Below the pieces are notes generated by a model. The model was not told the origin of the DNA, did not search any database, and saw only the letters and a program-made list of their open reading frames with translations. Shown one piece after another: positions 1 to 11,248 of a stretch of DNA of 64,000 nucleotides. The position numbers were made by a program, and so were the translations under genes. Origin of the DNA: Owenia fusiformis. Taxonomy: Eukaryota; Annelida; Polychaeta; Sabellida; Oweniidae. Numbering within the stretch: the stretch's first letter is position 1; each line of letters starts with the position of its first letter. The stretch spans positions 13,224,150 to 13,288,149 of the forward strand of contig CAIIXF020000002.1 of the NCBI GenBank assembly GCA_903813345.2, given 5' to 3'.

Positions 1-102
1 AGCAGCACATTGTTGGGCTTCATCAGCAAACACGTGTATGACTGAGTTAGGTCCTCCCCTGGCCCCAAATAGATCTAAGCCATCTAGAGCTTCCAGTGCA
101 GC
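1..102 (-). CDS. PHKA: Phosphorylase b kinase alpha regulatory subunit, exon (leftmost; gene continues beyond window)
   Basis: Minus-strand exon whose acceptor reads CTTCAG, with the first coding base at 102; it reads through base 1, so the rest of the gene lies outside the window. It encodes [20 protein letters not shown] and then [12 protein letters not shown]. In vertebrate PHKA the matching segment directly follows the LNASSVGMAK block, which is the end of the next exon upstream here (278-358). The alpha subunit is a large regulatory chain of the cytosolic (alpha-beta-gamma-delta)4 complex that activates glycogen phosphorylase. Its N-terminal third is a glucoamylase-like (GH15-like) domain, and all six exons seen belong to it. 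The sequence is closer to alpha than beta (LDLFG.RGGP.SVIHV). The single alpha-like sequence cannot be split into PHKA1 or PHKA2, as expected for an invertebrate. Confidence 0.93.
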
Positions 103-277
103 CTGAAGAGAAATAATACAATGTTGGGTTGAAGAAATGTTATATAATGAACATTTCAAAATGCAATAATTACTTATATATGGTCCGTTTTAAAGCATTG
201 TAAACTTTAAAAACTTGTTTCTGCAGCCAGCTCAATTTCAAGTGCAATAAACTAATACAATAAATTAGTACAGTAAC

Positions 278-358
278 CTTGGCCATCCCAATTGAGCTTG
301 CATTCAACTCTGGTAGACCATGGTTTGTCTTGTCTCCCCTCTCCCAGATGCCGTAGTC
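278..358 (-). CDS. PHKA: PHKA exon with the WERGDKTN motif
   Basis: An 81-nt, phase-0 exon (27 codons) with acceptor TTCTTGCAG and donor GTTACT. It encodes [20 protein letters not shown] and then SSIGMAK. The IWERGDKTN segment is a hallmark of phosphorylase kinase alpha subunits (human: [26 protein letters not shown], recalled, cut into the shared core). It belongs to the glucoamylase-like domain, where Trp-Glu lies near the position of the catalytic acid in true GH15 enzymes; whether the kinase subunit keeps any hydrolase activity is not known from sequence. No frameshift or stop is present, so the exon looks functional. Confidence 0.95.
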
Positions 359-430
359 CTGCAAGAACATAAGACACATAACTAGAATGCTAAATTGATT
401 TGAGACTCCAGACTGAATTGACCTAGACAA

Positions 431-595
431 GTAGGTAGGTAGGTAGGTAGGTAGGTAGGTAAGTAGGTAAGTAGGTAGGTAGGTAGGTAGGTAGGTAAGG
501 TAGGTAAGGTAGCTAGGTAGCTAGGTAGCTAGCTAGGTAGCTAGCTAGGTGGATGGGTGGGTAGATGGGTAGGTAGATAAAGTAGGTAGATAGTA
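431..595. repeat. (TAGG)n microsatellite
   Basis: About 165 bp of TAGG/TAGC/TAAG tetranucleotides in a PHKA intron. The left part is nearly pure GTAG; the right part decays into GCTAG and GGTAGAT variants. Confidence 0.97.
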
Positions 596-735
596 AAGAA
601 ACAAACATTCTTAGCAAATTCTGCTTGAAAATTTGAGTCTTATAATAAAAACACACAAAAGTGCAAAAGAGCTATTTACTCATGGAGTTTTAATTACAAT
701 AAAAAAATCACATATTCTTGATAATTATAACTCAC

Positions 736-818
736 AGGTATATTGTAAGCCACTTCCACATAGAACACCAAGTTTTGTATAAAGGCCACCTCATCTAATG
801 TGAACACTATTTGTAGCC
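736..818 (-). CDS. PHKA: PHKA exon ([12 protein letters not shown] block)
   Basis: An 83-nt minus-strand exon with acceptor ATTTGCAG and donor GTGAGT. It completes a Gly codon split with the previous exon and then reads [27 protein letters not shown]. Human PHKA has [27 protein letters not shown] here, so the alignment is gap-free by eye. The 2+81 nt phase matches the G left by the upstream exon at 1226-1329. Confidence 0.95.
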
Positions 819-1225
819 CTGCAAATTAAGATAAGATGAACTTTGTTTAAACAAACAGATGCAAGCAAGTATAACATGGTAGTAACATCCAAGTTGTTTC
901 CACCTGCCATTTTTAAAGATGCTGAATTCTGACCGCTTCCTGTCAACCGTCAAACACCAACCACAAAAAACACAAAAAGTTGGAGACTATAACACGTGTC
1001 AAAGTAGCTTTAGTCAACCAAAAGGAATCAGGACAATGAGAAATAAACAACATCTCGTCTTTAAGAAATTTAAAGAATAATAATATCATATTTGTGATCT
1101 ACTTTTCACATTTCACACTACATTTCAATTATAAATATTGTATACAACTTTAAGTGGGGAGGGGTGTTTCATTAAGTTTTAGACCCTGAGAATTGAGTAG
1201 TAGCTAGTACTTATTATATCCATAC

Positions 1226-1329
1226 CTGAGGCTGTCATTTGAGCTAACATAAGAAGATATAAAGATGTAGCATCTATTTGTAAGTGGCCCCACTCATTAT
1301 CTCCTACACAAGTGCTACCCTTGCTAACA
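1226..1329 (-). CDS. PHKA: PHKA exon ([13 protein letters not shown] block)
   Basis: A 104-nt exon with acceptor TGTTTCAG and donor GTATGG. It completes the Ser codon split with the 9927-10039 exon and reads [20 protein letters not shown], then [15 protein letters not shown]. The family equivalent is TVVGDDQWGHLQLDATS, then [13 protein letters not shown]. In the glucoamylase-like fold this segment contains the conserved WGHLQ.DA helix. The intron upstream of it is about 8.6 kb and holds most of the large fold-back elements of this region. Confidence 0.95.
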
Positions 1330-2037
1330 CTGAAACATAACAATGGAAATTCCATTTTAATGTAATGGTAAAGTGTTACTGAATTTGAAATTAATATAAG
1401 GCCATATTTTCCCCTTATATTGTAGTTTAGACATGTGGATGTTATTTTGAAAGTGCATGTACTTTTAAGAACATATGAATTTATTTAAAGGTGTAGTGTT
1501 GGATAATAGCACAATCAAAGTAAAACCCCAGAATGTTTTGGCGTTAAAAGATGTAATCCAACTTTGAGGCTTCTACTAATATATTATATCTGATGATTGT
1601 TCACAGACAGTACTTATCGAATGGCTGGTAGTAAAGTCAAAATAAAATTGAAAAACCTGGTCCAATTCACTCCAATTTGATTGGTTTTCTGGGTTTATGA
1701 AACTTGACAACGCATGTTGCCTAAAGTAGCAACGACGCGAAATACAACTTCTAAATAAAAATCCTTAATTCTGAAATGAGATAAAAACTTGATATGCATT
1801 CATGTATCGCAAATTCGGTATCGATTGAAACTGAATGTTCCTCAATTATGCGACAAATACTTGATAATAATAAAGAAGCACGTACCATCAAACAATGCCA
1901 CATAACATCTTAAATGTTCACTTATAATAGTTAAATTTTCAAAACATGTTTTCTAATTGGCAATTTTTGTCATAAATCAAACTTTTCGTGTGAAACGAAA
2001 AAATTGTCGAATAAATTGATTAACTCCCATGCAGTGT
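1330..2037. other. PHKA intron, no further feature seen
   Basis: A+T-rich intron sequence. No ORF, hairpin or tandem repeat that I can support. Confidence 0.6.
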
Positions 2038-4332
2038 ATATATGTCAAGATTTAGGGACAAAAATTGATGTCATTTTGAAGTAAAGCTTTTTATTTTTAC
2101 AATGACGAGTTGAGAAATTTAAAAACATCCCACTTACTGAACTTTTAAACTTTTAAGGCATGTATTTTCAAAAAGCTTTACATTGGCGATATTACATTCA
2201 TGGACTTTGATTATTTTACGATTGAAAGTTATGAACTTTTATATCAGGAATTTTCAAATAGCTTTACATTGGCCATATTCCTTTACATTCTTGGACTTAG
2301 AATATTTCACGAAGCAACGTTGTGAACTTTTAATGCAGGCATTTTCAAAAAGCTTTACATTGGCCATATTCCTTTACATTCTTGGACTTAGAATATTTTA
2401 CGATTTAACAAGGTGAAATATTACAGCATGCATTTTCAAAAAGCTTTACATTGGCCATATTCCTTTACATACTTGGACTAAGATTATTTTACGATATAGA
2501 GAACTGAAATTTATGGCATTCTTGGACTTAGATTTTTTTGCGATTGAAAGTTGTGAACTTGTATAGCATGCATTTTCAAAAAGCTTTACATTGGCCATAT
2601 TCCTTTACATACTTGGACTAAGATTATTTTACGATATAGAGAACTGAAATTTATGGCATGCATTTTCAAAAAGCTTTACATTGGCCATTTTCCTTTACAT
2701 TCTTGGACTTAGAATATTTTGCGAGTGAAAGTTGTGAACTTTAATAGCATGCATTTTCAAAAACCTTTACATTGGCCATATTCCTTAGATTATTTTACGA
2801 TCTATTAGAAGTGAAATTTTATGACATGCATTTTCAAAAAGCTTTACATTGGCCATTTTCCTTTACATTCTTTGACTTCGAATATTTCACGATGCAAAGT
2901 TGTGAACTTTTAAAGCAGGTATTTTCAAAAAGCTTTACACTGGCCATATTCCTTTACATTCTTGGACTTCGAATATTTCACGATGCAAAGTTGTGAACTT
3001 TTAATGCAGGCTTTTTCAAAAAGCTTCACATTGGCCATTTTCCTTTACATTCTTGGACTTAGAATATTTTACGATATATACTTGATAACTTTTAAGGCAT
3101 GTATTTTCAAAAAGCTTTACATTAGCCATATTCCTTTACATTCTTGGACTTAGAATATTTCACGAAACAAAGTTGTGAACTTTTAATGCAGGCATTTTCA
3201 AAAAGCTTTACATTGGCGAAATTCCATTACATTCTTGGACTTAGATTATTTTGCAATTGAAAGTTGTGAACTTTTATAGCATGCATTTTCAAAAAGCTTT
3301 ACATTGGCCATATTCCTTTACATTCTTGGACTTAGATTATTTTACAATCTATAGAAGTGAAATTTTATGGCATGCATTTTCAAAAAGCTTTACATTGGCC
3401 ATTTTCCTTCACATTCTTGGACTTAGAATATTTCATGATGCAAAGTTGTGAACTTTTAATGCAGGCATTTTCAAAAAGCTTCACATTGGCCATTTTCCTT
3501 TACATTCTTGGACTTAGAATATTTCACGAAGCAAAGTTGTGAACTTTTTATGCAGGCATTTTCAAAAAGCTTTACATTGGCAAAATTCAATTACATTCTT
3601 GGACTTAGAATATTTCACGAAGCAAAGTTGTGAACTTTTTATGCAGGCATTTTCAAAAAGCTTTATAAAAGTTCACAACTTTCAATCGCAAAATAATCTA
3701 AGTCCAAGAATGTAATGGAATTTCGCCCATGTAAAGCTTTTTGAAAATGCCTGCATAAAAAGTTCACAACTTTGCTTCGTGAAATATTCTAAGTCCAAGA
3801 ATGTAAAGGAATATGGCCAATGTAAAGCTTTTTGAAAATGCCTGCCTAAAAAGTTCATGACTTTGGTTCGTGAAATATTCTAAGTCCAAGAATGTAAAGG
3901 AAAATGGCCAATGTAAAGCTTTTTGAAAATGTACGCCATAAAATTTCACTTCTATAGATCGTAAAATAATCTAAGTCTGAGAATGTAAAGAAATATGGCC
4001 AATGTAAAGCTTTTTAAAAATGCATGCTGTAAAATTTCACTTCTATAGATCGTAAAATAATCTAAGTCCAAGAATGTAAAGGAATATGGCTAATGTAAAG
4101 CTTTTTGAAAATCCATGCCATAAATGTTCACAACTTTCAATCGCAAAATAATCTAAGTCCACGAATGTAATGGAATTTCGCCAATGTAAAGCTTTTGAAA
4201 ATAAATGCGTTAAAAGTTTAAAAGTTCAGTAAGTGGGATGTTTTTAAATTTCTCAACTCGTCATTGTAAAGAAAAAAAAAAGCTTTACTTCAAAATGACA
4301 TAAATTTTTGTCCCTAAATCTTGACACTGATG
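2038..4332. mobile_element. Fold-back element with arms built of ~90-bp tandem repeats
   Basis: The outer segments at about 2045-2185 and 4175-4325 are inverted copies (GTCAAGATTTAGGGAC outward on both sides). Inside, a unit of about 90 bp starting TTTTCAAAAAGCTTTACATT is repeated head to tail about 16 times from 2160 to about 3664. It then flips and runs about 6 times in the opposite orientation to about 4200. The arms are therefore unequal (about 1.6 and 0.66 kb) with essentially no loop. A direct repeat, atgcagtgt, lies at 2029-2037 and 4333-4341, which is compatible with a 9-bp target duplication, although the outermost 7 bp of the arms do not match. Several frames stay open through the units (...FTLAIFLYILGLRIF...), which I regard as an artefact of the repeat length. 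Confidence 0.85.
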
Positions 4333-4490
4333 ATGCAGTGTCTCGGAATAGTACATTGAAAACAAGCACTGCCAAGGAGAGTATGATAAATTGATAGTCA
4401 TCTATATGTTCCCAGGAATATAAATAGAGAATAGCCTGCAACTTGTTTTGTGTACTAATCAATGGTATTTTGTTCAGTAAGTCAACTGTT

Positions 4491-5031
4491 GTTTATTGAT
4501 ATGGTTTTCCATTTTAATGTTATGGTTTATTGATATGATTTGCCATTTTAATGTTATGGTTTATTGATATGATTTGCCATTTTAATGTTATGGTTTATTG
4601 ATATGATTTGCCATTTTAATGTTATGGTTTATTGATATGATTTGCCATTTTAATGTTATGGTTTATTGATATGATTTGCCATTTTAATGTTATGGTTTAT
4701 TGATATGATTTGCCATTTTAATGTTATGGTTTATTGATATGATTTGCCATTTTAATGTTATGGTTTATTGATATGATTTGCCATTTTAATGTTATGGTTT
4801 ATTGATATGATTTGCCATTTTAATGTTATGGTTTATTGATATGATTTGCCATTTTAATGTTATGGTTTATTGATATGATTTGCCATTTTAATGTTATGGT
4901 TTATTGATATGATTTGCCATTTTAATGTTATGGTTTATTGATATGATTTGCCATTTTAATGTTATGGTTTATTGATATGGTTTTCCATTCTAATGTTATG
5001 GTTTATTGATATGATTTGCCATTTTAATGTT
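4491..5031. repeat. 34-bp minisatellite, about 16 copies
   Basis: The unit opens TTTATTGATATGATTTGCCA and is 34 bp long. The copies are almost identical; the first and the penultimate have GGTTTTCC variants. Such uniformity implies recent expansion. Confidence 0.97.
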
Positions 5032-5283
5032 ACCGCAATTTGAAACCAACTTTTCCAAACCCTCTCAAAATCTCTAGAAATAATACGTCTTCAAGGACAC
5101 AGGCCCACAGGGGTACAGTATATGGGATGATATGTTAAGGTATGTCTGCTTGCTTTGATCTCTCATCTCTCTTGGAAGTTAAACATCACAAAATCATGAA
5201 TTACAGTACTAGGTTTAGCTTGTTGAACTAGAAAACAGCAACTCCACGGAGTAGCAAATCCCACCGTACAAAACATGTTTTGA

Positions 5284-6945
5284 TGAATAGAAGCCATCTT
5301 GAAAGTTTGTTCTTGAACAGAGCTCCCTTATCCCTAGGTATCAGCATATAACATTTGAACCAAATCCATCCACTGGTATTTGAGTTGTGAAAGATTACAT
5401 TTTTTCGAAAAATTACCCTGGGACGCAGAGTCTAGTTATAAACTACCCTCTGCCTAGTATAGATTAAATAACAGTTTAGCAGCACCGCCCCTACAAGATT
5501 CATTCATTCTTATTCTTGAGCACAGTTCTTTTATCTCTAGGCATCAGCATACAGAAATTGAATAAAAATCCATTCACTGGTATTTGAGTAATCAAAGATT
5601 ACGTTTTTTTATGAAAAAATGGCAGTCATTTTGAAATTCAGCTTTCATCTTGGAAATTTTTTCTTGGACAGAGTTCCTTTGTCTCTAGGCATTAGTATAT
5701 TAAATGTGAACCAATTCTGTCCAATGGTATTTGAGTTATCAAAGCTTACATTCTGTTGAAGAATTGTGGCCATTTTGAAATTCAGCTGCCATCTTGAAAA
5801 TTCCTTCTCGACCAGAGTTCCTGTGTACCTATAGTTATCAGCATATAAAATCCAAACAAAATCCGTCCACTGGTATTTGAGTTATCAAGGATTTTTTTTT
5901 ACAAAAAATGACAGCCATTTTGAAATTCAGCTGCCACCTTGAAAATCCCTTCTTGGCCAGAGCTCTTGTGTACCTATAGGCATCAGCATATAAAATTTAA
6001 ACAAAATTCGCCACTGGCAGTCAATATGGTACAACGAAAATGGGACTTCTGCGCATGTTAAAATTTTGTTCAAGTTGATACGATTGTCTTTCGAACTAGA
6101 GACTTACCTCATTCGAAAGATCATAAAAGACTTTAGCTATACTGAAAATCTTAGATCCAAACATAGTACAATATGCCGTCAGTCCGCATTTGATTTTTTG
6201 AAGTGAGTTTCGTAGATCGTCAGATTTCTCCGACTGATATCGGGTTATCTCAAATTGGTTCGTTTATAAATACGAATTTCTTTACCGTTGTATAAACGTT
6301 ATTGGTTGATGGTTTTTCTCCTGAGCATGCATGAAGTCTGATGAACACTTATGACGGAGACCGGAGCAAACATTACTAGCTCTCGAACGAAATTCCAAGA
6401 TTCAGATCATTTCGCCATGTTTGCTAAGCGTGTATACGTGAATGACAAGCTGTTTTGAGTAGATCAGGTACCTGTTTTAGACACAACATTGATTTAGCTT
6501 GACATTGATGTGCACATTGGCACTTTTGAGCATGTAAATACAAGTTTTTACACTCTTAGCACGAGACGGGTTTTCGAAAAATCAGTTATCTGATTCACTC
6601 GATTATGGTATGGATATGTATTTCTGCTGACATTTCAACACCACATCACATAGAATTACGATGCAGAATGATAATAAAACACAAAACAACTACTAAATTC
6701 CACTTGTTATTTCACAGGAGGTAAAAATGCACACTGCCTATATTCTTTGTAAGGGTCGTCAGACATCGGATTGGCCGCAATATTTGAAATGAAAATATCA
6801 CTAAATAGAGCTCTGCGCATGTCTCAACATTTCGACTGACTGGTATTTGAGTTATCAAAGATTTATTTTTTTTTACGAAAAATGACGACCATATTTTGAA
6901 ATTCATCTTGAAAATTCCTTCTCGGCCAACACTCTTGTGTTTGGT
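5284..6945. repeat. ~150-bp tandem repeats interrupted by an insertion
   Basis: Units containing CCACTGGTATTTGAGTTATC, a GCCATTTTGAAATTCAG block and a GGCATCAGCATATAAAAT block recur at about 145-200 bp spacing from 5284 to 6017. The last unit is cut by the element at 6018-6838 and resumes at 6839-6945. Confidence 0.85.
6018..6838. mobile_element. Non-autonomous TIR element, CAGTC family, copy 1
   Basis: The ends are CAGTCAATATGG and (reverse complement) CAGTCGAAATG. It is flanked by an exact 5-bp direct repeat, actgg (6013-6017, 6839-6843). Neighbouring tandem units, which read CCACTGGTATTTGAG uninterrupted, give the empty site and confirm both ends. A second, inverted copy is at 24735-25598. 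No transposase is present and the superfamily is unassigned. Confidence 0.85.
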
Positions 6946-8611
6946 GGGATAACTATATGATATACATCATTTTTTATCTTTATTTCTTAATTTTTGACTC
7001 ACAACAAGTTTCTTGTTATCTTTCTGCATCACATTTAGTTATATATATCAGTGGTTTAGAAACATAGATAAAACGGTTGTATATTGCATGAGACTAATTG
7101 CATTTATCTGACAGTTTGACAAGTTCTTTTGATTTTCTCAATATATTGTAGTCATTGAGTCCATAATTTGTTCTCAAAATGTATCATAGGCATGTAGGAT
7201 ATATGCATATGAGCAATTACAATGAGACATCACTGATTGGTGGAGAAACCTAGGGTATATCCCCTCTTTAATATTTAGCAACATGAAGTAAAATCATTCA
7301 TTAGAATGTGTTATTTACATTTCAATACAAACTGAGGTTCTAGGTACAGAATGTATTGGAATATATACAGTGTATCTAGGAAATAGGAAGAATATGTTCT
7401 ATATCTATCCCACTATCACAGAGGTCCAGGAAATACAGGCTGTATTCATCCAGGTCCCTTTCCACAATTTAAATGAGTAAATGTTAAATTTTAAAATCTA
7501 ACAATTAATAGTTTAGTATTTTTTTAAAGATGTAGAGTAAGATATATATATATAACACTCTTTAGACAGTTTTCGGGATAGAAAATCTAAAATGGCTGTG
7601 TAAACCTTTACCTAGAATGCCCCAAAACTTATCGTTCTAAACTTTCATATATGAAGAAACATCCCTGCAGATATCCCTAAAACTAGAGAGGATAAGGCAC
7701 CGGCAAGTTGAACATGAACCTGTTTTTATACATAAGCATATAGGTTTTTCTAAATGTTCCTTTTGAGCAGCAAAATAAGCAGTTTATTCACCCGTCGAAA
7801 AAGTAAACGAAATAAGAGTGTCATTGACCTTAATTTGATGAATGGCGCAAAAACTTCAAAAAAATTATATGAATAAGACCTGCACCTATTAACTTTTAAA
7901 ACTAAACAACAGCAATAAAAACTAAAAAAGATGAGAATGGCCACGAATGATTGAATGTAATTGTGAATAGTGTTGCGATAGACCTTCGGATTTGTTTAGT
8001 CAGTATAGTGACAGTACATTGAATTAGCTCGTAAAATAGGGGTGGTAGCATATATTTGTACATGGCTATGGCAATCATTGCTCATAATTTATTTTATGAA
8101 ATGAATGCTATTTTCCCGGGACTTAGTTTACCAACAAACAATTTATTTCGAGCCATTTAAATACATACACAACTATTCAACAGATATGCTACTTTCAAAA
8201 GAACAAAAATAAACATACTTTTGCTTTTTAATAATTTATTCATGGGAGAAAACTAACATTACTGCCAAAAAATAAAGCTAGAGTTTCGTGTCTCAGTGGC
8301 CGTATAAAATGATTGAAATCATGAAATAGATACTACAAGGTTATGTAAACTCAACCTCACTCTATATCTATATCTCTGAATTTATGTTGAATCAACATGT
8401 CAACGGGATTATAAAATAATTTGTTGCACACTCATCATACTTCACGTTCAGGTTTTCATCGTCCAAAAGGTGGAATCTTATCCTCTCTACTGTTTGGTTG
8501 GAAACCTGTAGACAAGCCTCGACAGACAAGATTTTAGGATGGAAAATTCAAAATGCCCACCTTAACATTTACATAGAATGCCCAATAACTAATCCGTTCT
8601 AAACTTTCATA
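6946..8611. other. PHKA intron with fragments of the AAAATGGC-type repeat
   Basis: About 7560-7690 and 8510-8611 resemble degenerate units of the 162-bp tandem family at 53645-54530 (gacaagattttaggatgg, aatgcccaa, tctaaactttcat). The rest shows nothing I can name. Confidence 0.5.
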
Positions 8612-9710
8612 GTACCCCGGACAGGTTGTATGATGCAGTCATTTTTTTACTCTATATTTGCAATAGATCAACCATTCTTATTAAAATTTTCATATTTTAT
8701 TCTGGAGACAATTTCCAACATGGAAAAAAAATATTTTAACGAAATTCCCAATTTTATGATTTTGACGGGCTTTTTGAAAAGCACTACACTGTCAATAAAA
8801 TACAGGTTTTTGCTTGAATAATTGAACTTTTAACGTCATTTCAAATATTATCTGGCTATTAAATTTTCGGCCGCCTAAAGTCTTTCCAGATATATTTGTT
8901 GCCATATTAATAATTATGGCTGATTATTCTTATTCACTTGAGTCATATTCAATATTATTACAGTACATTAGGCCAATGAAAACTTGTTGCTCTGGGTCTC
9001 GTTTTGTGAAGCATTCCCTAGATTGAGCCCAGATAGAGGAGGTCAATCTTCTTGTCCACGGACAGAAGTTTAACCCGATCAAACTGTACAATACTGTCCA
9101 AAATGAAGTAAAACATTACGAATCTCTAATTTCAAGTATTCTTGGCATTAGATCTTTCAGAGATGTAATATAGCCGTGTCAAATTTTAACATGAAATTGT
9201 CAGGGAGACCTGACACTTTAAAAGTATGATACAATTTACGTTGCCACGGGCTTGCATGCTGAGTGACGGTGGCGGAAAAAAACAGTCGAGAAAAAGGTGC
9301 GTTTTCAGAGGACACGTGACCTAGAGTGACAAGTTTTTCATTGGCCTAATGCACTGTAATAATATTAGGCCTATTGAATATGACAAAAATGAATAACAAT
9401 AATCAGCCATAATTAATATGGCATCAAATACATCTGGTAAGACTTTAGGCTGCCAAAAATTCAGTAACTAGACAATCTTTGAAATGACGTTAAAAGTTCA
9501 ATTGTTCAAGCAAAACCTGTATTTTATTGACAGTGGAGTGTTTTTGAAAAAAGCATATCAAAATCATAAAATTAGGAATTTCGTTAAAATATTTTTTTTC
9601 CATGTTGGAAATTGTCTCCAAAATAAAATATGAAAATTTTAATAAGAATGGTTGCTCTATTGCAAATATAGAGTAAAAAACGACTGCATCATACAACCTG
9701 TCCGGGGTAC
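8612..9710. mobile_element. 1.1-kb palindromic element with ~365-bp arms
   Basis: The left arm (8612 to about 8980) and right arm (about 9335-9710) are inverted copies with only scattered differences; both begin GTACCCCGGACAGGTTGTAT from the outside. The loop, about 355 bp, is non-repeated. It is flanked by TA on both sides (8610-8611, 9711-9712) and sits inside a unit of the ACTTTCATA...ATCCCTGAAAATTT repeat, so the insertion joint is visible. Each arm contains an open frame beginning near FYSIFAI that is duplicated only because the arms are duplicates. Confidence 0.85.
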
Positions 9711-9926
9711 TATGTAGAAAGATCCCTGAAAATTTCAAATGAATCCCAAAAAATGGTTTGGCTGGAAAACTGTAGACACTATATATTGGGACACCCACCC
9801 AGCAAAATAATCACAATATAGCACCCAAGGAAGGGATAAAAAGTTGTGAAATATGTGCAGGATAAAAACCTGTATCCAAAGCCTCCCAGTACAACCCTTA
9901 TATACTACATAGAGTAACTGTTTTAC

Positions 9927-10039
9927 CTATATTTAGCATGTAGGGCATCATCCTTTGATTGAGAATATTTGAATTTCTCCAGTTTATCAACTTGACGCAT
10001 CATTGAGTTAAGGAGGCCTCTCATCAATTTTACAACACT
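9927..10039 (-). CDS. PHKA: PHKA exon ([19 protein letters not shown] block)
   Basis: A 113-nt exon with acceptor TTTGCAG and donor GTAAAA. It reads [37 protein letters not shown] and ends two bases into the next codon. The vertebrate counterpart is [37 protein letters not shown]. The exon start falls exactly after ELEQ of the upstream exon, as the protein predicts. No disablement is seen. Confidence 0.96.
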
Positions 10040-10588
10040 CTGCAAACATAGTACATTGTATAACAAAATACCAAAAATGCACTAAGACTGAATGTTTTCA
10101 TAAAAGTCAAACAGTGTTTCAAATTTATTTACTAGTACAGGGTGGGCAGAAAAGGGACACTCACATATATTCTATTTAAAAGGGTTATATATATTTTACA
10201 AGTGGATCCAAGAGACCAAGTGAGCAAGTCCATTATTTTGCAGGAGTGGCAGGATATACACGTATCAATTTCCACATACTCACATTACCTTATTAAAAAA
10301 CACCTTCTAAAAGTTTAGTAGTCAATAAATATCAGATTAGAAAACCAGATTAGAATGCACAAATACAGATTTTTTCAATGAGGGACCTGTTCAATGTTTC
10401 ACCAATAGTCCATTTTCTCCACTTGGTCACTCTTAGATTGAGCCAAGTATCGGATGATTGGAGGGAGTCTTGATCAATTTTGCAAAGGGTTAATTTTATT
10501 CTCTTCTGTCTCAACAAAACAGGAATATCCCAGAATTCATACAGTCATACTTCTCTTATGTAAACTATATCATTGATTGGCCAAGGGT

Positions 10589-11248
10589 TCATCTATAACC
10601 CTGCGAAATGACCTCCTCTGGAGTGGGAACATCTGATATGACCAATTCCCATGGCAGTGTGTCACCTGTCATTTCTCTGAAATGATGTACACTTTCTTCC
10701 AAAAGATTGGCAACATTTGTAGTACAGTAAAACCTGTATATCTGAACACAATTGGCTAATCCGAACACCTCCCAATTTGACAATTGGCTAATCCGAACAC
10801 CTCCCAATTTTTGGTCCCGTTTTTCCTCCCATTGACTCAAATGTTAAAAAACCTTGAAATGTGAACACCTCCCAATTTGAACAGTGAACAGTCATGTATG
10901 AAAAATTAACCTATCTAATCCGAACACTTTTCATAAAATATCACATGTTCCATACAAAATTGCTCAAATATTTGAAAAAACCCTTGAATGATCTGACTCA
11001 TGGTAGGGTTTTCTAGGATGACTAAATTCATTTGAATCGGATTTTCATGTCACTATAATGCCATAAAGCTATGTAGTCAAAGGAACTATAAATATTTATT
11101 GAGAATTTGTTCCTTAAAATTCTTCAAAATCCCAAATCTTGCAATGTAAAACCTCAAAATGTGAACACCTCCTAATCGGAACGCTTTTAGCTGGTTTCTC
11201 GGATTAGACAGGTTTTACTGTAGGTACAATCCCCTCTAAAAGTTGCTG
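10589..11248 (-). pseudogene. Unrecognised ~52-codon coding segment, interrupted by a MITE
   Basis: Two blocks of one minus-strand frame flank the insertion at 10725-11220. The upstream block (11223-11248) reads QQLLEGIVP; the downstream block (10589-10722) reads TTNVANLLEESVHHFREMTG and then DTLPWELVISD, VPTPEEVISQGYR and a stop. Ignoring the inserted MITE and one TA, the frame is continuous. A TTTCAG lies just before the first codon of the upstream block. I do not recognise the family. Acid-rich, Trp-containing text without low complexity makes a real exon captured by the surrounding TIR element plausible. It is not part of PHKA, whose protein is contiguous across this intron. Confidence 0.45.
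10725..11220. mobile_element. Pogo/Tigger-like MITE
   Basis: The ends are CAGTAAAACCTGT on the left and (reverse complement) CAGTAAAACCTGT on the right, each flanked by TA (10723-10724, 11221-11222). The inner sequence repeats CTAATCCGAACACCTCCCAA. The TIR and TA duplication are typical of the pogo/Tigger group (established knowledge). It is 496 bp and non-coding. Confidence 0.9.

Noticed and set aside
2183-3949. Several 60-77-codon frames reading FTLAIFLYILGLRIF-like text
   Set aside because: Same frame occurs in every tandem unit on both strands; a product of a repeat without stops, not a gene.
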